Positions 1 to 14,500 of a stretch of DNA of 64,000 nucleotides are shown here, piece by piece. The notes under the pieces were generated by a model. That model ran no database searches and had not been told where the DNA came from. It saw nothing but the letters and a program-made list of their open reading frames with translations. A program made the translations under genes and the position numbers. The stretch covers positions 728,329-792,328 of the forward strand of contig VYZI01000236.1 of NCBI GenBank assembly GCA_013397695.1, given 5' to 3'. The stretch's first letter is position 1; each line of letters starts with the position of its first letter. Source of the DNA: Centropus unirufus. Taxonomy: Eukaryota > Chordata > Aves > Cuculiformes > Centropidae.

Positions 1-3000
1 ATTCCATCAGTGACCCAAACATAGCCATCTGCCAACTGGGTGAGTAACTTAGCTAGACCCCGTATTTCTATTACTGAGCATCAGAAACATAAATCAGCCT
101 GTCCCATTCATTGCTGCATCTATCTTCTTAGCCTCCTTCCCCACGAGAGTCCCAAGATGAGTATTGATATTTTCTGCATAACAGAACCTTATTAGCTTGG
201 CTTTGGTAGCTCATTCTCATTGTGCTCACACCTTACCTTCCAATTTGGAGACCACTGGTCTAAGGTTTAGTGTATTCACCTGGAGGAAGATGACCAAAAC
301 TTATCTCCCTGATTCAGAGAACATATGGTGAAATATAGGACAGCGTTGGAGCATCAACCCTAGCTTGTTTTGAGCTATGTCTCTCCTGTCATTGATAGGA
401 GTATAGGAACACGTTCGTTGCTGTTTCTCACTGTCAAGTTTTCCTGTTTATAGCTTCTACCTTCCACACTGTGGTTTCAGCCTATTACTTCTCGCCCAGT
501 CCTTCGCGGGCCAAGAAATCAGACCTTTTCCTTCCTCTTTGTTTACTTCAGATCCACCCACCAGATATACTCCTTTAAGCCTAACACAATTAATTCATTC
601 TTTCTGGATGAACTGTGTCTTCAAGATCCTAGATTATTCCCTGTGATGTCCTTTCTAATTTGAGCTACATCTTTTTCCTGAAATGTAAGGCACAGCAAAA
701 GCTTAATCAGAATGGAGGGGTTATTCCACGTTCCCTGAAACCTGTCAGTCTTGCATTAGAAAAGCCCTTTCTCGATACTTCAGAAGCTCCTGAAAACTTC
801 TTGCCTCCTGTGGATTGAGTCCAGCTTGTAGAGGCCTTAGAGCCTTCTCCCCCCACAACTCCCTGCAAGCCATGAGGGGATTAATGATTAATCAAACCCA
901 GATGCTTTGGCTTTGTCTTACATCCGATAATTCATTCTGTCACAACAACTGCAGACTTAAAACAGCCACGAAGAAAACAGGTTATCCTATTGAACAGCCA
1001 CCAAGGAGCAAGCAGTCCTTAGGTCAGTGCCTAACCCAGCTAGCTTATTAGACCTCCCCGTACCTAAATCATGGCATCAAATTTCGTTATTAACTGAACA
1101 TAATATACATAGGAAATCATTGCTCAAAAATGTAGTGTGTGGGTAGCGGGCTGCAAAAATAATTGTTCTACTCTATCTGACCGCAGAACCAGAATATACA
1201 ATAAAATTCTTATTTCCTCTCTCACTAATCAAAGTAACATTAATAATTTATTTCTTAAATATTTTAGGAGTTTAACTGAGAATTCATAAAAAGTTGCAGA
1301 GAGAATCATCCCACTGTATTCTAGAGGAAAAGGCTGAAAGATAAAAGATATTTGATATTGGAAGAAAAAAAAAGCATCTAAATTCAGTAGTTAGATAATA
1401 TAAACAGGGCATATCTGAGTCTCTATTCAAAGTAAAACACTGGAAAAAAAGCCTGTAAATTTATCATGACAGTATAATAAAATTGTAGACAATATAAACC
1501 ACTTAAAAACTATAAATAGTAACTTTTACTTAAACTCACATACAGATTAATTTTTCTTAGTGGGGAGGGAAGGAGAGCAAAGATGTTCTGCCAAAAAAAT
1601 AGGAATAAAAGATAGATGTGAAATGTGTATTTAGGGCTGGGAGAAACAAGGGATGGTAGTAATTATTTTAGAGCTCCACCAAGCGCCTTTGGCCAATTAG
1701 TCAAATGCTTCTTTTTCAGAACAACTTAGACGTGTTCAGAGCTGCTGGCTGGCCTATGGAGCAAACCTAAGTACTGCTGCTGGAATTTGTTAATCTTTGT
1801 CTTTAATTTTGATATTTTGTAGAGTGAGAGACAAATACTAGCTCTTATTTAAAAAAGCAGAGGACAGGTAAAAAAGCAAAAAGTGACTTTTCTTCACAAG
1901 AATTTTGAAAATATGCCCTTTCATTTCACAGTATTTCCTTCTCTCTCCTGGACCTGGAGCTTGAGATTCCTCATTCAGTAAAAATAGTTTAGGTCATCTC
2001 CCTGAGGGGTCCATTTTCCTGATTGCCTCAATAATCTCATCCCGAATGTCAATTTTTCTTGCATTTCCTGCAACTTTGTAAATGAGAGTTTAAATGAACT
2101 AAAATGTTTTTGTTGTTCTGCAGGGATCATCAGATCAATTATTTTAGCAAATAGTTTTATAAAGCTGAGCATCTTCAAGTGAAAAATCTAAAAATTAGAT
2201 GACATGATAATACTCCATCCCGAGGTTGCTGCTGACATCAAAAAGTTCTGATAGGTAAGCTTTAAATCATTACTAAGACTGAAAAACAATGACGGTAATA
2301 ATAACTGATAAAGTTTACCTTCTCAGAATGTAAGACAAACTATCAGGTTAAAACACGGGTAAGCCTTTCTCCTAGCTTTCCCTTTGGTAGAAGGCTGTGG
2401 TTATTTATATATCCAGGAATGCTCAGATGGTTCCAGATTCTTGCTGCTTTTTTTTATTACATCAACTTCACAGTACAAACCCCACTGCAGGGGATGTCTC
2501 TTTAGTGCTGGAATAATTAACACAATGATAGCTGGCCTCCTGGATAACTCCTAGAAGAGTTATTATCAACATAGTGAATCAGCCCGGTGTTTGCCTTAAC
2601 AAACAAAAGGTTTTATATAGCCTCTTTTCACTTAGTTTTTTTTTTAATTAAAATATTTTCAAATGCAGGAATAAACTTTATCTTTAGAAGTGATGAAACA
2701 AAAAAAAATTCACTTTTGGCTGAAGATAGGCTCTGAATTCATTGACATTTGAAAGTTGTTTCAATGTTCATGAAACTCCTGTTTAAAACATCAAAACATT
2801 TCACCAGATGTACTTAACACAGTAATCAGGTCAACATATTTCTTTCTGATAACCTAAGAAGATTGAGGGGATTCGGGTGTTTTCTCTAGCTCTCAAATCA
2901 TGTTGCAGTTCTCCAGTTTCTAAACATCCCATGGAAATGCAAACACATAGATGAGATCTCCACCATGTCTTTTAGTATCCATCTCATGGGTGCATTTGGA

Positions 3001-5465
3001 AGAAAAATCATTTCCATAGTGTGTTAGGAAAATAGGATAAGGTGAACATTTGAAGAGAAATACAGAGGGAGAAACAATACTATGATTACGGTGGAACTAA
3101 CTCTTCCTTTTTAGCTGAAGAGGAATGTTGTTGGTAGGAAAAATATGGCTATGTCTAGGGACAGTGAAATAGCTTTTCTGTGTACAAGTTCAGAGTGCCC
3201 AGCACATCTCATTGGAAGAAGAATGAAAGCTTATAGAAGTTTAGCTGTTTTTACAGCATTGATTTGAGAAGGGTGGTCCCTCAGTTCCAGAGAGGAGCAT
3301 ACACTGAGTAAGGAAGAGCAGTTTCTCTCAGGATCTTGATGGTGCGCATCTTGGGTCTTAATGAGAGAAAGATACTGAAATGGGAAGCTGCCCATTCTAT
3401 TTGATCAAGCATATCCACTCCAATCTCTACATCCCTGTGGATTTGGTTCAATACAAAGCATGTGCTGCCTGCCTTGAGGGCTCACTGTGTGCTCAGTAGG
3501 ATTACTTAATGGAAATGAAGGAGATGGCCAGGAAATCAGCACAGTCTGATGCTACTGGCAGAGGAAGGCAGAGAATTCAGTCTTCAGGCACACACTCTTT
3601 TGACAAGCCTGCCATCAATCTCATCTCCCGTGGCTCCTTCAGAGGACAGCTGTGTCACAGGCATGAAAAGCAAAAGCAGCATCTACCATGAGAAACACTT
3701 TAATGTTAACATCCCAACTTTTCTGTCCCTATCACTGCACTACATTGATCTTGCAGACAAACGCCTTCCTCTGTCCTGGTCAGCTAAATGGCCAAGATTT
3801 TCCACCACTGTTGTCAGCTTTAACTTGGTGATTTTTGTGTTTCTGTTAGTTTTGTTTCCATTGAAAAAAATCCCTGCTTTTTTTTAACAGGCTTTCCTTA
3901 TTTCTACAGCCCTTTCTTATATTTCGTAATGTAGTTTTCTGCCACAAATGCCCAGAACACCCTATGAAGTACAAAGGAAAAATCAGTCTGCATTGTATGC
4001 CCTGGCAGATGAAAAAAGGCCAGTAGAGAAGAAGAAATACAAATACAAATACATGATTTCTTTAATTTCACTCTTTCTGAGGCATATTGGGAATTGCTCG
4101 TGTGTTAAGAGTTGGGTACTTAAATTCTTAGACCATGATCTTACTAATTTGTCAAGTGCCAGTGTCAAATCCAGTCAAATCACACAAAAATCCGTGGTCC
4201 ACTCTTTGCTGTAGCAGCCCATCTACACCAGAAATTTGCGCCAGACTACTTCCATTCCAGGAGGAGAAAAACACCTCCAACTGGACTAAAAGGAATGACT
4301 AAAGGAAGAGCAGTGGCAGCTGGAGTGCAAACCTAAACCTGCTAAAGTCCATTAGGCATAGTAGGGACAGAATTTCACCCCAGTCTCTTTTTTCCTATTT
4401 TAAGTGTGTGATTTGGCAGGGGAAAAGTTCAATTGAAGGCACACAGTTAGGCTATACATACAACAAAGAGGAAGGGATGGGGGAAAAAAACAACACAAAG
4501 GATTAATTTAAAGTTAGACCTCAGCTCTTTTACCTTTACACAATGAAGGAAAGCACATAGGTTTCAAAAGGATAAAAGCAGACTTTATTTTGTAAAGAGA
4601 TCACAGGATGAAACAACGGACTGTAATTGTACCCCCTATCTGCAAATCTGAGGTGGTGAAGGAAAGGAAAGTGGGTGGATGGTTAACAAGAATAGCTTGA
4701 AACCACGCTTTGTTAACAGAGTAAAATTAGCTTGCTGAGAACCTTTAATTTCCACATAACTTTTAACAAGAGCGTTATTTTACCTATATCTATAGTAGAG
4801 AGCCCATTGACAAATTTGGAACAAGAAACTGCTCAACTTGAGCTAATTTTTCTCCCTGTTTTCTGTTTCATCTGCTTAATTAATGACAATGCATTTGAGT
4901 TGTGTTGCTAGCACACCTATAGCTAGAAGCCTATCACCTTTTCCATTCTGCACACCTAGGGCACTTTCACACTGGCTTAATTTCACCCTGTGGATTACAA
5001 CTGACCAAACCTGGAAACGACTTAGAGGTACCAATATAGTTTGTTGTTATTTAAAAAAAAAAAAAATCAGTCATGCAGCTCTGTTTGAAATATGGTGCTA
5101 ACCAACTAGAAGTAAAATAGAGAAGTACTCAAGTCATGTCCTTCTTGTCTGCTTATTTATGAAAAGATGAAAAGCTACAGGTGGGTCAGCCCAGAGGTCA
5201 GCCCAGCTCAGCACCTTATCGCAGCAGGAGTTACGGCAGACATTCAGGGAGTAGTTATACCCCTGCCCTCTCCCACCCTACCTCCCCAGTTACTGCCATG
5301 GGATTGTCCCACATGTTTGTCATGTAATCAAGTTGAGAACTGTAATTTGTGTGGGTTTTTGTAGAGTTATACTTTAGCTCCTGTATACTGTAGCTGGCAT
5401 CATGAAACCTGCTTCTAAGTCCAGTCATGTTATTAAAGGTTAGTTTATTCTCCCGTTTCTACAAA
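1..5465. other. BMP5 3' flank, no gene recognised
   Basis: AT-rich single-copy-looking sequence with frequent short A and T runs. Open frames are all 112 codons or fewer, overlap one another on both strands and show no domain I recognise. No CR1 or LTR is visible. A short TAATTAATTC site occurs near 588 and ATTAATGATTAATC near 879. Confidence 0.6.
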
Positions 5466-5580
5466 CCTCTCCTTCTCCTTCTCCTTCTCCTTCTCCTTCT
5501 CCTTCTCCTTCTCCTTCTCCTTCTCCTTCTTCTCCTTCTCCTTCCCCTTCCCCTTCTTTCTCTTTTTCCTTTTCTTTTTC
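5466..5580 (+). repeat. Homopyrimidine tract with (CTCCTT)n hexanucleotide repeat
   Basis: 115 consecutive pyrimidines on the plus strand. The core (about 5468-5530) is a near-perfect CTCCTT hexamer array of some ten units, followed by imperfect CTT/CCCCTT/CTTTTT variants. The array has mirror symmetry and so could form a triplex (H-DNA). The run of leucine codons it gives in one frame is a translation artefact and not a protein. Confidence 0.97.
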
Positions 5581-8500
5581 AGCTGCAAGACTGTCCTTGC
5601 CATTCATTTCAAAACCTTATCTTTTTTTTTTTTTTGCTGGAAGTGCCCTCTACAGTCCCACTTTCAAATTCAGAAATAGATATTTTCCACTCATTTTTTA
5701 CTTTTCTCCATTGCAGAGTGAATTTCATTATGAGTTATGTCATGGCAGGTGTTCATCTCTTTTCACCTTCTTAATGCAGGAAGCATATGGGGCATTACCC
5801 ACAATAATAACCCTTCTGAATGTCTCTACCAGCAAAGGTGACAGGAAGGCCAACTGGCCAGTCTGCAATTCCCTTCTGTAAGGGATATTCTGTGGGAGTT
5901 ATGGGGCTTGTATAATAATAGCTTTATTCTAGAATATTTTCCTATATGAACTTCGTGTTCGGGTTATGGCCTCGGGGAAATGGATTTTTTTAAGAAAAGA
6001 GGTAACATTTCTGAGTTACAAATGACGAACACGTCAATTCATATTTAATTTCAAATTCTCATGTTTTAGGGATTATAGATTCAGACTCCTGGTCTTATCC
6101 AACTACATTTTTCACAGGTTTTATTCTTTTTTTAAGTGTTTTAGTTCATTCAAATTTATTTAGCAGATCCATCTTTGTAGGAGGAAATCCCAGCATTATG
6201 AAATTCAAGGACTCAAAGAAAGAGAGGTATAAAAAATACGTGTCACTCAGAAAAAAATCTGTTGATTAATACTGAAGGGGTCTCCAACCAATTTAAAAAC
6301 AAACATAAATCTGAACCCATATAATACATGGAAAATTATTCTAAAATTGCAACTTGAGAAACTATATTTTAGTTCTGAAAAGATCAATTTCTTCTGCTAC
6401 ATCAAAGTGTATGTGTATTTTCACTCTGAATCATACACATATTTAACTGTTATCCTAAAAAAAACCCTTCTTTTTACAGTGGTCGTACGGTCTACAGTAA
6501 TATTTTTTAATATTTTCTACTAGCAATACAAAAGTCACAATATACAAAAAATATTACACAAACCAGATGAAGTAATCACTTAGCTACAAAATAGATACAT
6601 TTGCGAGTTTTTATAGTGCTTCATTTATTCTTTTATTATTTTATTTCCAGAGGATTATTTGCACCAAATTTCCATTTCTGTCTATTTAGCACATCAGTCA
6701 GTCTTTTGTTTCTTCTATGGTTTTAGCCGAACTACACTGCCACGTTCAGAATGCGTGGTCTCGTCAGTAATGTCCTCTTGAACTGGGCCACAGCAATCAG
6801 TTTCCCTGATGGTGGCAAATACAGAATTTCCACCACCCAATGGAAGCGCTCTACTAAATCAAGTTTCTAGCTGGGTCAGATAATGCCACTAAGCTGCAAA
6901 GCACCTGTTGAAAACTGGATCAAATGCATAGATTTTGCAGTGTTTCCCATAAACTTTTATGGTAAGCCCAGTCTAGATATTCCACTCTCCTTCTTGCAAA
7001 GAAACTTTTGCCAAACAATCACTGAGCTAATGCTAGAACAGGATGTGAAAACAACTATTTTTGTTCTCTTTTATCAAGTGAAAGCATAAAAATAAAGCAG
7101 CATGAGAAGTAAATTATTCAACTGAAAAAAACTATTGATATCTACTCAAAAGTGATATCTGTAAACACCGGTGAGGTTTTTACAGTCAGAGATTGGGAGT
7201 TGGAGTTAATTCACTGCAGCAGAAAAGGAGACTGTACAACTTCCTGCTGGTACTGCACTCATGTGATGGGGAAGGATGCACCACCAGACAACCCTCAGTA
7301 ATTTTGAAACCAATAAACTTGTGTAGAGGCTTACTTATACAAGGCTGCCTAAGATCTTGCCAGTGCTAGATCCTATGTTTTCAGTTACGTAGAAGTTTCC
7401 CACTATTATATGTGATCAGGTATTGAAGAAAAGATCAAACTGCTGTTTTGGAGGAGTGCTAAAAATGCTTTTTTATTTTCTTAAATCTGAAAAATTAACA
7501 AAACCTCTGTGAACCAGATTTATCATTTCAAGACACAATACTTGAAAAATTAAAAATTAGAGGGCCTTGGTATGTGGGGAGAAAGGAAAAGAAATTGAAA
7601 CATAGGAACTTTATGCTTCGATGTAAGTCATGCTCTGCTGAAGGGGGCTGGTAAGTAGGGTTCTGCTCTGGAGCAGAGCTTTTTTTTCTTGCCTTTTCCC
7701 ATTATGAAGAGTTCCCAATATCAAGGCTATCATAAAAGGACCAAAGACTCTGGTATTATGTTTTAGTGTAGTAAATAGAGCCACAGGGACTAAATGGTAT
7801 CTAGAAGATAAATCTTGAGCTTCTTTTCAGATTTCAAATTTCACTTCCACTAATGATTTAACTGTTGCTTCACTGTAGTAATTCAGTAATGCAAGTCTAA
7901 TAATTATAGGCAGATGCAATAGAAATTTGCTTAACCTACTTTTAACACCAAATGGCTATGCATGCAATAAACTAGTAATATTATAAGGAACTGTAGATTT
8001 CATAAAGTAGCATCAAGAATGCATTTTGACTATAAAATTTCCTCTTTACAGATTCTGCTCTCACAAAGATCAATATCTCTGTATGAATGATTCTCACTGT
8101 ATTGCATTTATCCCTTTAACTTTCCTGTATCCAACTAATGCAATGTGAAGCAGTATATGTGTTCACCAAATGAATTCCACCATTTAATGGTCTTATTCCA
8201 GAAATGGAGAACAGGCAAAATCAGATTATCATTAGGACCAAAGTTTCTGTTCCTTTAATAAGGATTAAACCACTGATTGTCACAGAAGTTAGAAGCTATG
8301 AAGACTTGCTAGTTAAATTCCATAGAATTAAAGCCAATGTTAGGAGTCAAAAATTGTGGGACATATATATATAAAACACCAACTCGATTTCAAAACTATA
8401 GAAGTTTTTGGAAAGGTCCAAAAATACCTGAAGCCAGGTTATCACAATCACCGTTTCTCAGCCAATTACAAATACAGCTGAAATAAATTAATAGTAAATC

Positions 8501-11500
8501 AGAAGATTCTCCTGTAAGCCATATATTAGAATAATAAACTGGTTTATTTCCTCAAATGATGTCTTGTGTCCCCTACCTTCTCATCTGTATGTTGAGGCTT
8601 TACTCGCCTAATTCTGAGGGATTAAACTGGTAGATGTTAAGCCTCCCTCAGATCCTCTCTCAATGAGGACTTCAAGCAATGAGTTCCACCAGATAACCAT
8701 GACTGGGATGAGGAAACAGTTCCATCGGCCACTTTGACATCTGCTGCCAGGAAATCGGTCTGGTTTTCCTCCTTTCTTTCAGCCAGTTGATCTTTCTCCT
8801 GAACAAGGAGATCCACCCAAATCCAGCAGCTGCGACTTGCAGTGATTCACATGGAGAGGAATGTGGTGTTACACGGGATTTTGTACCGAGGCAGACCCGT
8901 GGTTTTTGGAGCGATGATCTACAACATCCATGCTGGCTTTTTTTCACAGTCAGATCCTTCAGTAACCTGTAGAACTAGTTTACAGTTTGAAAGTGGCTGA
9001 GTTAAGTGCCATTGAGGTAGTTTTTAAATGCCACAGGTATTTTTAAAGTGATTGCCTGTATTCCTTTGATGAACTTTGCCTGAAGGCTGTAAACATTCCC
9101 ACATCACAGGAGCCTTCATTAACAGAACCCCAGCGACTGTCTTTACAAGGAATAAAGAATGTATGAGAGCTGCATGGCTTGGAGAAAACACCGGCCTTTC
9201 TCTTTTGTCCTTTTTTTCTTTTGTTGTTAACTGAACTGAATGAGATGATGCAGCAGCTGTTACATTTTTCTGTTTAATGACACTATGTGCTTAATATGCT
9301 CTCCCCAGTGACATTATGAAACAACCACATTTCTCAGACACTACCAAGTTACAAGCTTTGCAAGAACAAAACAGGAAAAAAAGTTTTTCCGAATCTGTTA
9401 GGTGCTTGTATTGCCACTATTTTTTTTTTTTCTTGTCCTTTCTCTTTTCAAGATCAACTTGTTCTCTTAGGAGTTTATTTACATTCTACAGATTTGCTGA
9501 AAGTTATTGTGAAATCTGGCATGATCAGTAGCACAGACTATTTCAGTTGCTTTCCTCAGCTCTGGCCAACTAATGTTATTAATTTTTCTTGAATGACTAA
9601 CAATGTTATGGACTTTTAGGAGCTTCTACTACAAGTTAAATAACGTAGGTAAAATCACAGAGAGCATATTTATTCTGGAAAACATGACATACCTGGGAAA
9701 TGTCCACATTGTACTTGAGTGGTTAGTTGTTCATGCAATTATTCAAAATGCTTTTGTATACTCAGTGTCCAATCTGTGATCTTTTTAAAGGTAAAAGTTA
9801 CATATTTTTCCCAAACTATAGTTTGAAGATTTTGTCTTGTTTTCATTATGGAACACTTGAAGGAGAGAAGTGTGGAGCTGTTCTTTTACCCTAGAAATAA
9901 ATCTTTGTGGAATAGACATTGATATAAAACAATTTTTTCATTCTTATTCAGGGAAGACTTTAAAATTTGTGTTAGCTGAGTAATAAGTGTAAAATGGAGC
10001 AAATATATTAAAAATATATTCTGAAAAATGAAAAACATAGAAAAGAGAACAGGAAAGACCTGAGCTTCATTTTAGACTTTCTGCACAGGAGTGTGACAGT
10101 TACAGGCGACACAAGACATATTAGAGGTGACTTTAAAATGAATTATTGATAGTTATGTAGACAAACATGCATCTATATCTACTCATCAGTGGGAGTACAG
10201 ACAACCCTTTCCCAGCCTTTATTACCTTTACTTCAGTTTTGGTAAGCTGTCACCACTGCAATGCCAGAAAGAACCTACAGCTGTTTCTCTCTCAGTGATG
10301 CTAGGGCGGTTACTCTACCTGATAAAACCTTGCGTTTCTCAATAGAAATGGTCTCTGCATGCCCACACACAACTGCTATTGATTTCCCCATGCTCCTTTC
10401 TTAGCAATTTGATACTTAAGGACAGCTGGCACCCAAATCTTTCAACATGGAAGGCCTCTGCTATTGAGGTAAGGAAGCTACAGTTTCAGTAGCTGAAGCT
10501 CCTGGCTGATAAGCCTCTAATTATTATTATGCTGGTCTCTGCTTACTCTACCAGAACAAACAGCAGTCGTGGAGACTCCTCTTCCAAGCCATGCTGCTGC
10601 TTACTTTACATTGTGGACCCATTGATCCCCATTATCCCACTGGTTTAACTACACAGAAATTCTACGTTTATCTACGTTCTTGAAAGATGCTGAATTGTGT
10701 TACACAAAGGCTTCATATGCTAAACTAAGAGTAATCCATAGGAAGACTTGATAGACTGGCTTGCATTAATTGGAGCTGGTTTTCTCTCAGTGAATTCTAA
10801 GTTCATTTACTATTTTAAGGGAATCCACTAAGATTTGTTCTAGGGGACGGCAGTAGAGTGGGAAAACAGTGAGGTTTGGCTTGCAGCCGGAAATAGCAGG
10901 AGAATTTCTGGATTTTGGCTGCACTTGCTGTAACAGCGGATTAGTATATGTGGAGATATTTACTAGGGCTTGCACAAAATTAGAAAACCAAATCTGCTCA
11001 TGGTGAAAACTTCTCTACCATGTCAAAGCCTGTTCAGGAATTCTTTGTGACCCACTACTGCCTGCTTCCTTCAGACATCTGATGGCTGGATCATAGCAAG
11101 AAGGACATAATTATTATGTCCTGAGAAGGACGTAATTTTGATCCCTTGGGTGTGTTTTCTTCCACATATGAAGATTGAAACAAAGAAGGGGAAAAGACCA
11201 GAATTTCATTCTCTCCATTGTAAATGAATGCCTGAATATTAATATATATGGCAAAGTATGTTTCCATACATATTTGTGAATGCGCTACGATTATAAAATA
11301 GTCTTGCCATCTCTTTTTTTTGGCCTAACCTCTTCTAGACACACTATTGTTTTCATAGCAGTCTGTAATGAACATTTAATGCTTATTCAAAGCTCATTTG
11401 TTTTGGTTTCACATCATTATAGCTCATTTTAGCTCATGGCATTTTTCCTTATTTGAAACTATGCAAATCTGAGGAGAATCTAACTTAGTAAAGGGAACTA

Positions 11501-14500
11501 AGGGACTCTGGAAAGTGAAATTCACAGTTTTTGAATTAAAATCTTTTATGCACATGTCAATATTGAAAAATGTTTCAAGTTACAATACTTAGTGCAAAAC
11601 TTGTAGTTAAATCTTTGTTTTCTCTTGGAGATTCCATTGTTTTTATTCACATCACTTCTTCAGCTTTGTTTCTCTTTGATCACATGATTTGTATATTTGT
11701 GTTTTCTAGTGAGTAACTTTTAATAGAGAAAAATATTTGCCTATATAAGTCGAATTTAGGAACAAGAAACTTGAGACAGCTATTTCATGGATTCAAGGCC
11801 TAGTATCAGGAAACCGTGAAGAAGCAAACTTAAATCTCATCTACTGACCATGAGGTCATCATGATACACTTGGTTATGAAAAGTCATTTTTTAACTACTA
11901 CTTCTGTGGTTTTAGAGGTAGTTTGCATCTTTAATATCATGAACCCAAAAGATTCACTCTTATAGGAAGAAATATGTAAGTTATGTTAGTCTAGGACTGG
12001 ATGTGGTTAGAAGCAGGGGTTTCATTATTAAAAAAAAAAGAAACTAATAAAAGGCACACTGGTACTGGAGGAACAAGTTGTTTGCACTACAGCAAGAAAT
12101 CCTCAGATCAGGCATCCTCTTTTCAAAGTGTGATTGTGGAATGCAGCAGCTGCTCAAGATTCTACTAACTTGTGGGAGATTCATGACCAGCAGATTAATT
12201 TGCTTTTCACCAATTATAATTTATCTTACATCAGGAGTGTTTACATTTTCTCTGTCATCTACATGCATTAGCACCAGGTTAATGTGCAAACCATGTACTA
12301 AATTATGTCCTGTGTCAATCTTTCCTGCTAAATACCACAGTCCTTGTCCTTACTTCCTGAGAATAACCTTTGATCTTCACATCAACAACAAAAATAATTA
12401 CCAACTCTGCCCAACCCAGGACAAGACATTTCACTCCTAAATAGCTGCACAGCTGGAGACAGATGTGTTTTTCTCCCTGGGTAGACCCTATAGGGTCTTC
12501 CACAGGGCTTTATATCATACTTGTCATTCGTTTATCAGTGTCCAAATGTTGTACACTGGAAATGTGTGTAAAACATTCTCAGAATTTCAAACAATAACAA
12601 ATCAGAAGGAGGGAGGAGGGAGAAAAGGCTGCAAGAAAAAAATAGAAGTCTCCCAGCTGTGCAAACTTAAGTAGCTGTATTAGCAAAAAATGCTCTCCAA
12701 AAGTTATATTATTGCCATCTTCAGCAAAAGCTGATTCGAGTAATGCATTGTCCATTTTCAAATCCAGTGGAAGGCTATCAAAAAAGTATTTTGAATCTTT
12801 CTTTCATGTATACAAAGATATCCAAACTATTCTGTTCAGAGGAATCATGCGAATTTTTTATTTATTTTTTTTTGGAACCCTGGCGTCTTCTCACTGTGTT
12901 GTGGGCCACAGAAGACTACCAATATCTCTTCTATTTTTATCAGTTAAAAAAAAATATTCTGTCAAGCATATGTCTTAGCTTTATTTCTAGTTTTCCCTTA
13001 ATTTTGCCTTCATATTTCTTTTGCAGATCAGGTTTTTTGTTCCTTAATCATAAGAGATTTTATCTCTCCTGCTACGTTTCAAAAAAGGATATTAAATGAG
13101 CAAAATTATTAGGGGAAATTATGTATTTCAGAGTTGTTTTTTAATAATACAATAAAAAGAAATACTTTAAAGGAGAACAAAACCAGAAAAGATAGATTAA
13201 AGAAAGATTTTTAACAGTAACTTGTGAAATTCAGCGTCAGATGTTTATCACAACCAACTATATGGTTGCTGATAGAGTATATTAGAGTTAAAATAATAAA
13301 CTAAGTTGTATATCCCAGGAACAATACAAAAACCTTTAAAGCCGATATGAGTCAACTCACATTAAAGAAAAGTTGAAAAAACTCTCTGAGATCAAACATC
13401 ATATGGATTTGATATAACACGTGTAACACTATATTAAAAAGGGTGATGTTAAGCAGTTTGAATAATTAATTTTTTAAATACATATATATTTTATTCAGAA
13501 ATCAGTAGGATTCAATCAGAAAGTGTCAGGAACATAGATACTCTTGGGTTATTGGTCCTTCATTCAACACCACAAGCCTTTTCACCTGGCAGTAACACCT
13601 CTTCCAGCTCTCTGGATTTAAAAGACCAGGGTATTTAAGTGGGAAAAAAGTCTGGAGGGGAGAACAAGAATGAAATTGCTTGTTGTCAAATGGCCATATT
13701 CCCTTGAGTACTCTTTCCATAGTCTATTTGAGAAGTCTGGATGGACCAGTCTTCCAAAGGTCTCATTCTTGCTGAATGCGCTTTTCCATCCTAGAAATAG
13801 CTCTATCACCTTCTGTCAGTAGAAACTGCCTCCTTACTGATGAATAAAATTACCCAGAGCTCACCCTGTGACTAAAAGGACGAACGTTTTGGCACAGTGT
13901 GTGTCTATAGAGCTAAGCCCACTTCAGGCCCCCTGTGCAAGATGCCCTCACCCATTCTGCCTGCTGGGAGCAGTCCACTGGTCCATACCATTCCTGAACT
14001 GAGCTTGGATATGACAAAGTGCTAACTAGCATGGGACAAAACTGTGTCCAGAGAGAATATCAGCAATTATTAACTAGCAGTTTGGAGATGGACACAGAAA
14101 CAAGATTGATCTGAAGAACAGGATGAACACTGCCCTTATTTAAGCTAGAGTAACTAAAATCGCCATCCTGCTTCATAAGATATATTTCAAGCATACACTG
14201 AGTGAAGCAAATGGACAAAGCTTTTGTGAGCATTTGTATATCTGGTGCTCCTGGTCTTATTATTTTTAATTTAAATTTAATTTACAGGCAATTCTCAAGC
14301 ACTGTAGTCACAAAATTTCCTTCAGTCACATGAAAAAACCAAGCTTAACTGGCAATCACAGAACAGATCTAAAGCTAGCAAATCAAGACAAGGAGAAAAA
14401 GCTACCATATTGTTAAGCTCTTTGCTGAAATACAGTTGTATAAGCAACTCCTTTCTTTTCTCACTTGCATTGTGAGCTGGATCTGATGCAAAGCTGATCA

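Noticed and set aside
1975..2178. 67-residue minus-strand frame with amphipathic look
   Set aside because: Length is expected by chance in 64 kb; no exon boundaries or family match.
5427..5774. Leucine-rich 115-residue open frame on the plus strand
   Set aside because: The leucine run is the CTCCTT repeat read in one frame; no family or splice context.
8780..8990. Overlapping open frames, possible processed pseudogene
   Set aside because: None of the frames resembles a protein I know, and no poly-A tail or duplication flanks it.
12078..12440. 120-codon plus-strand open frame
   Set aside because: No recognisable domain, cysteine-rich by chance, no conserved start or splice context.
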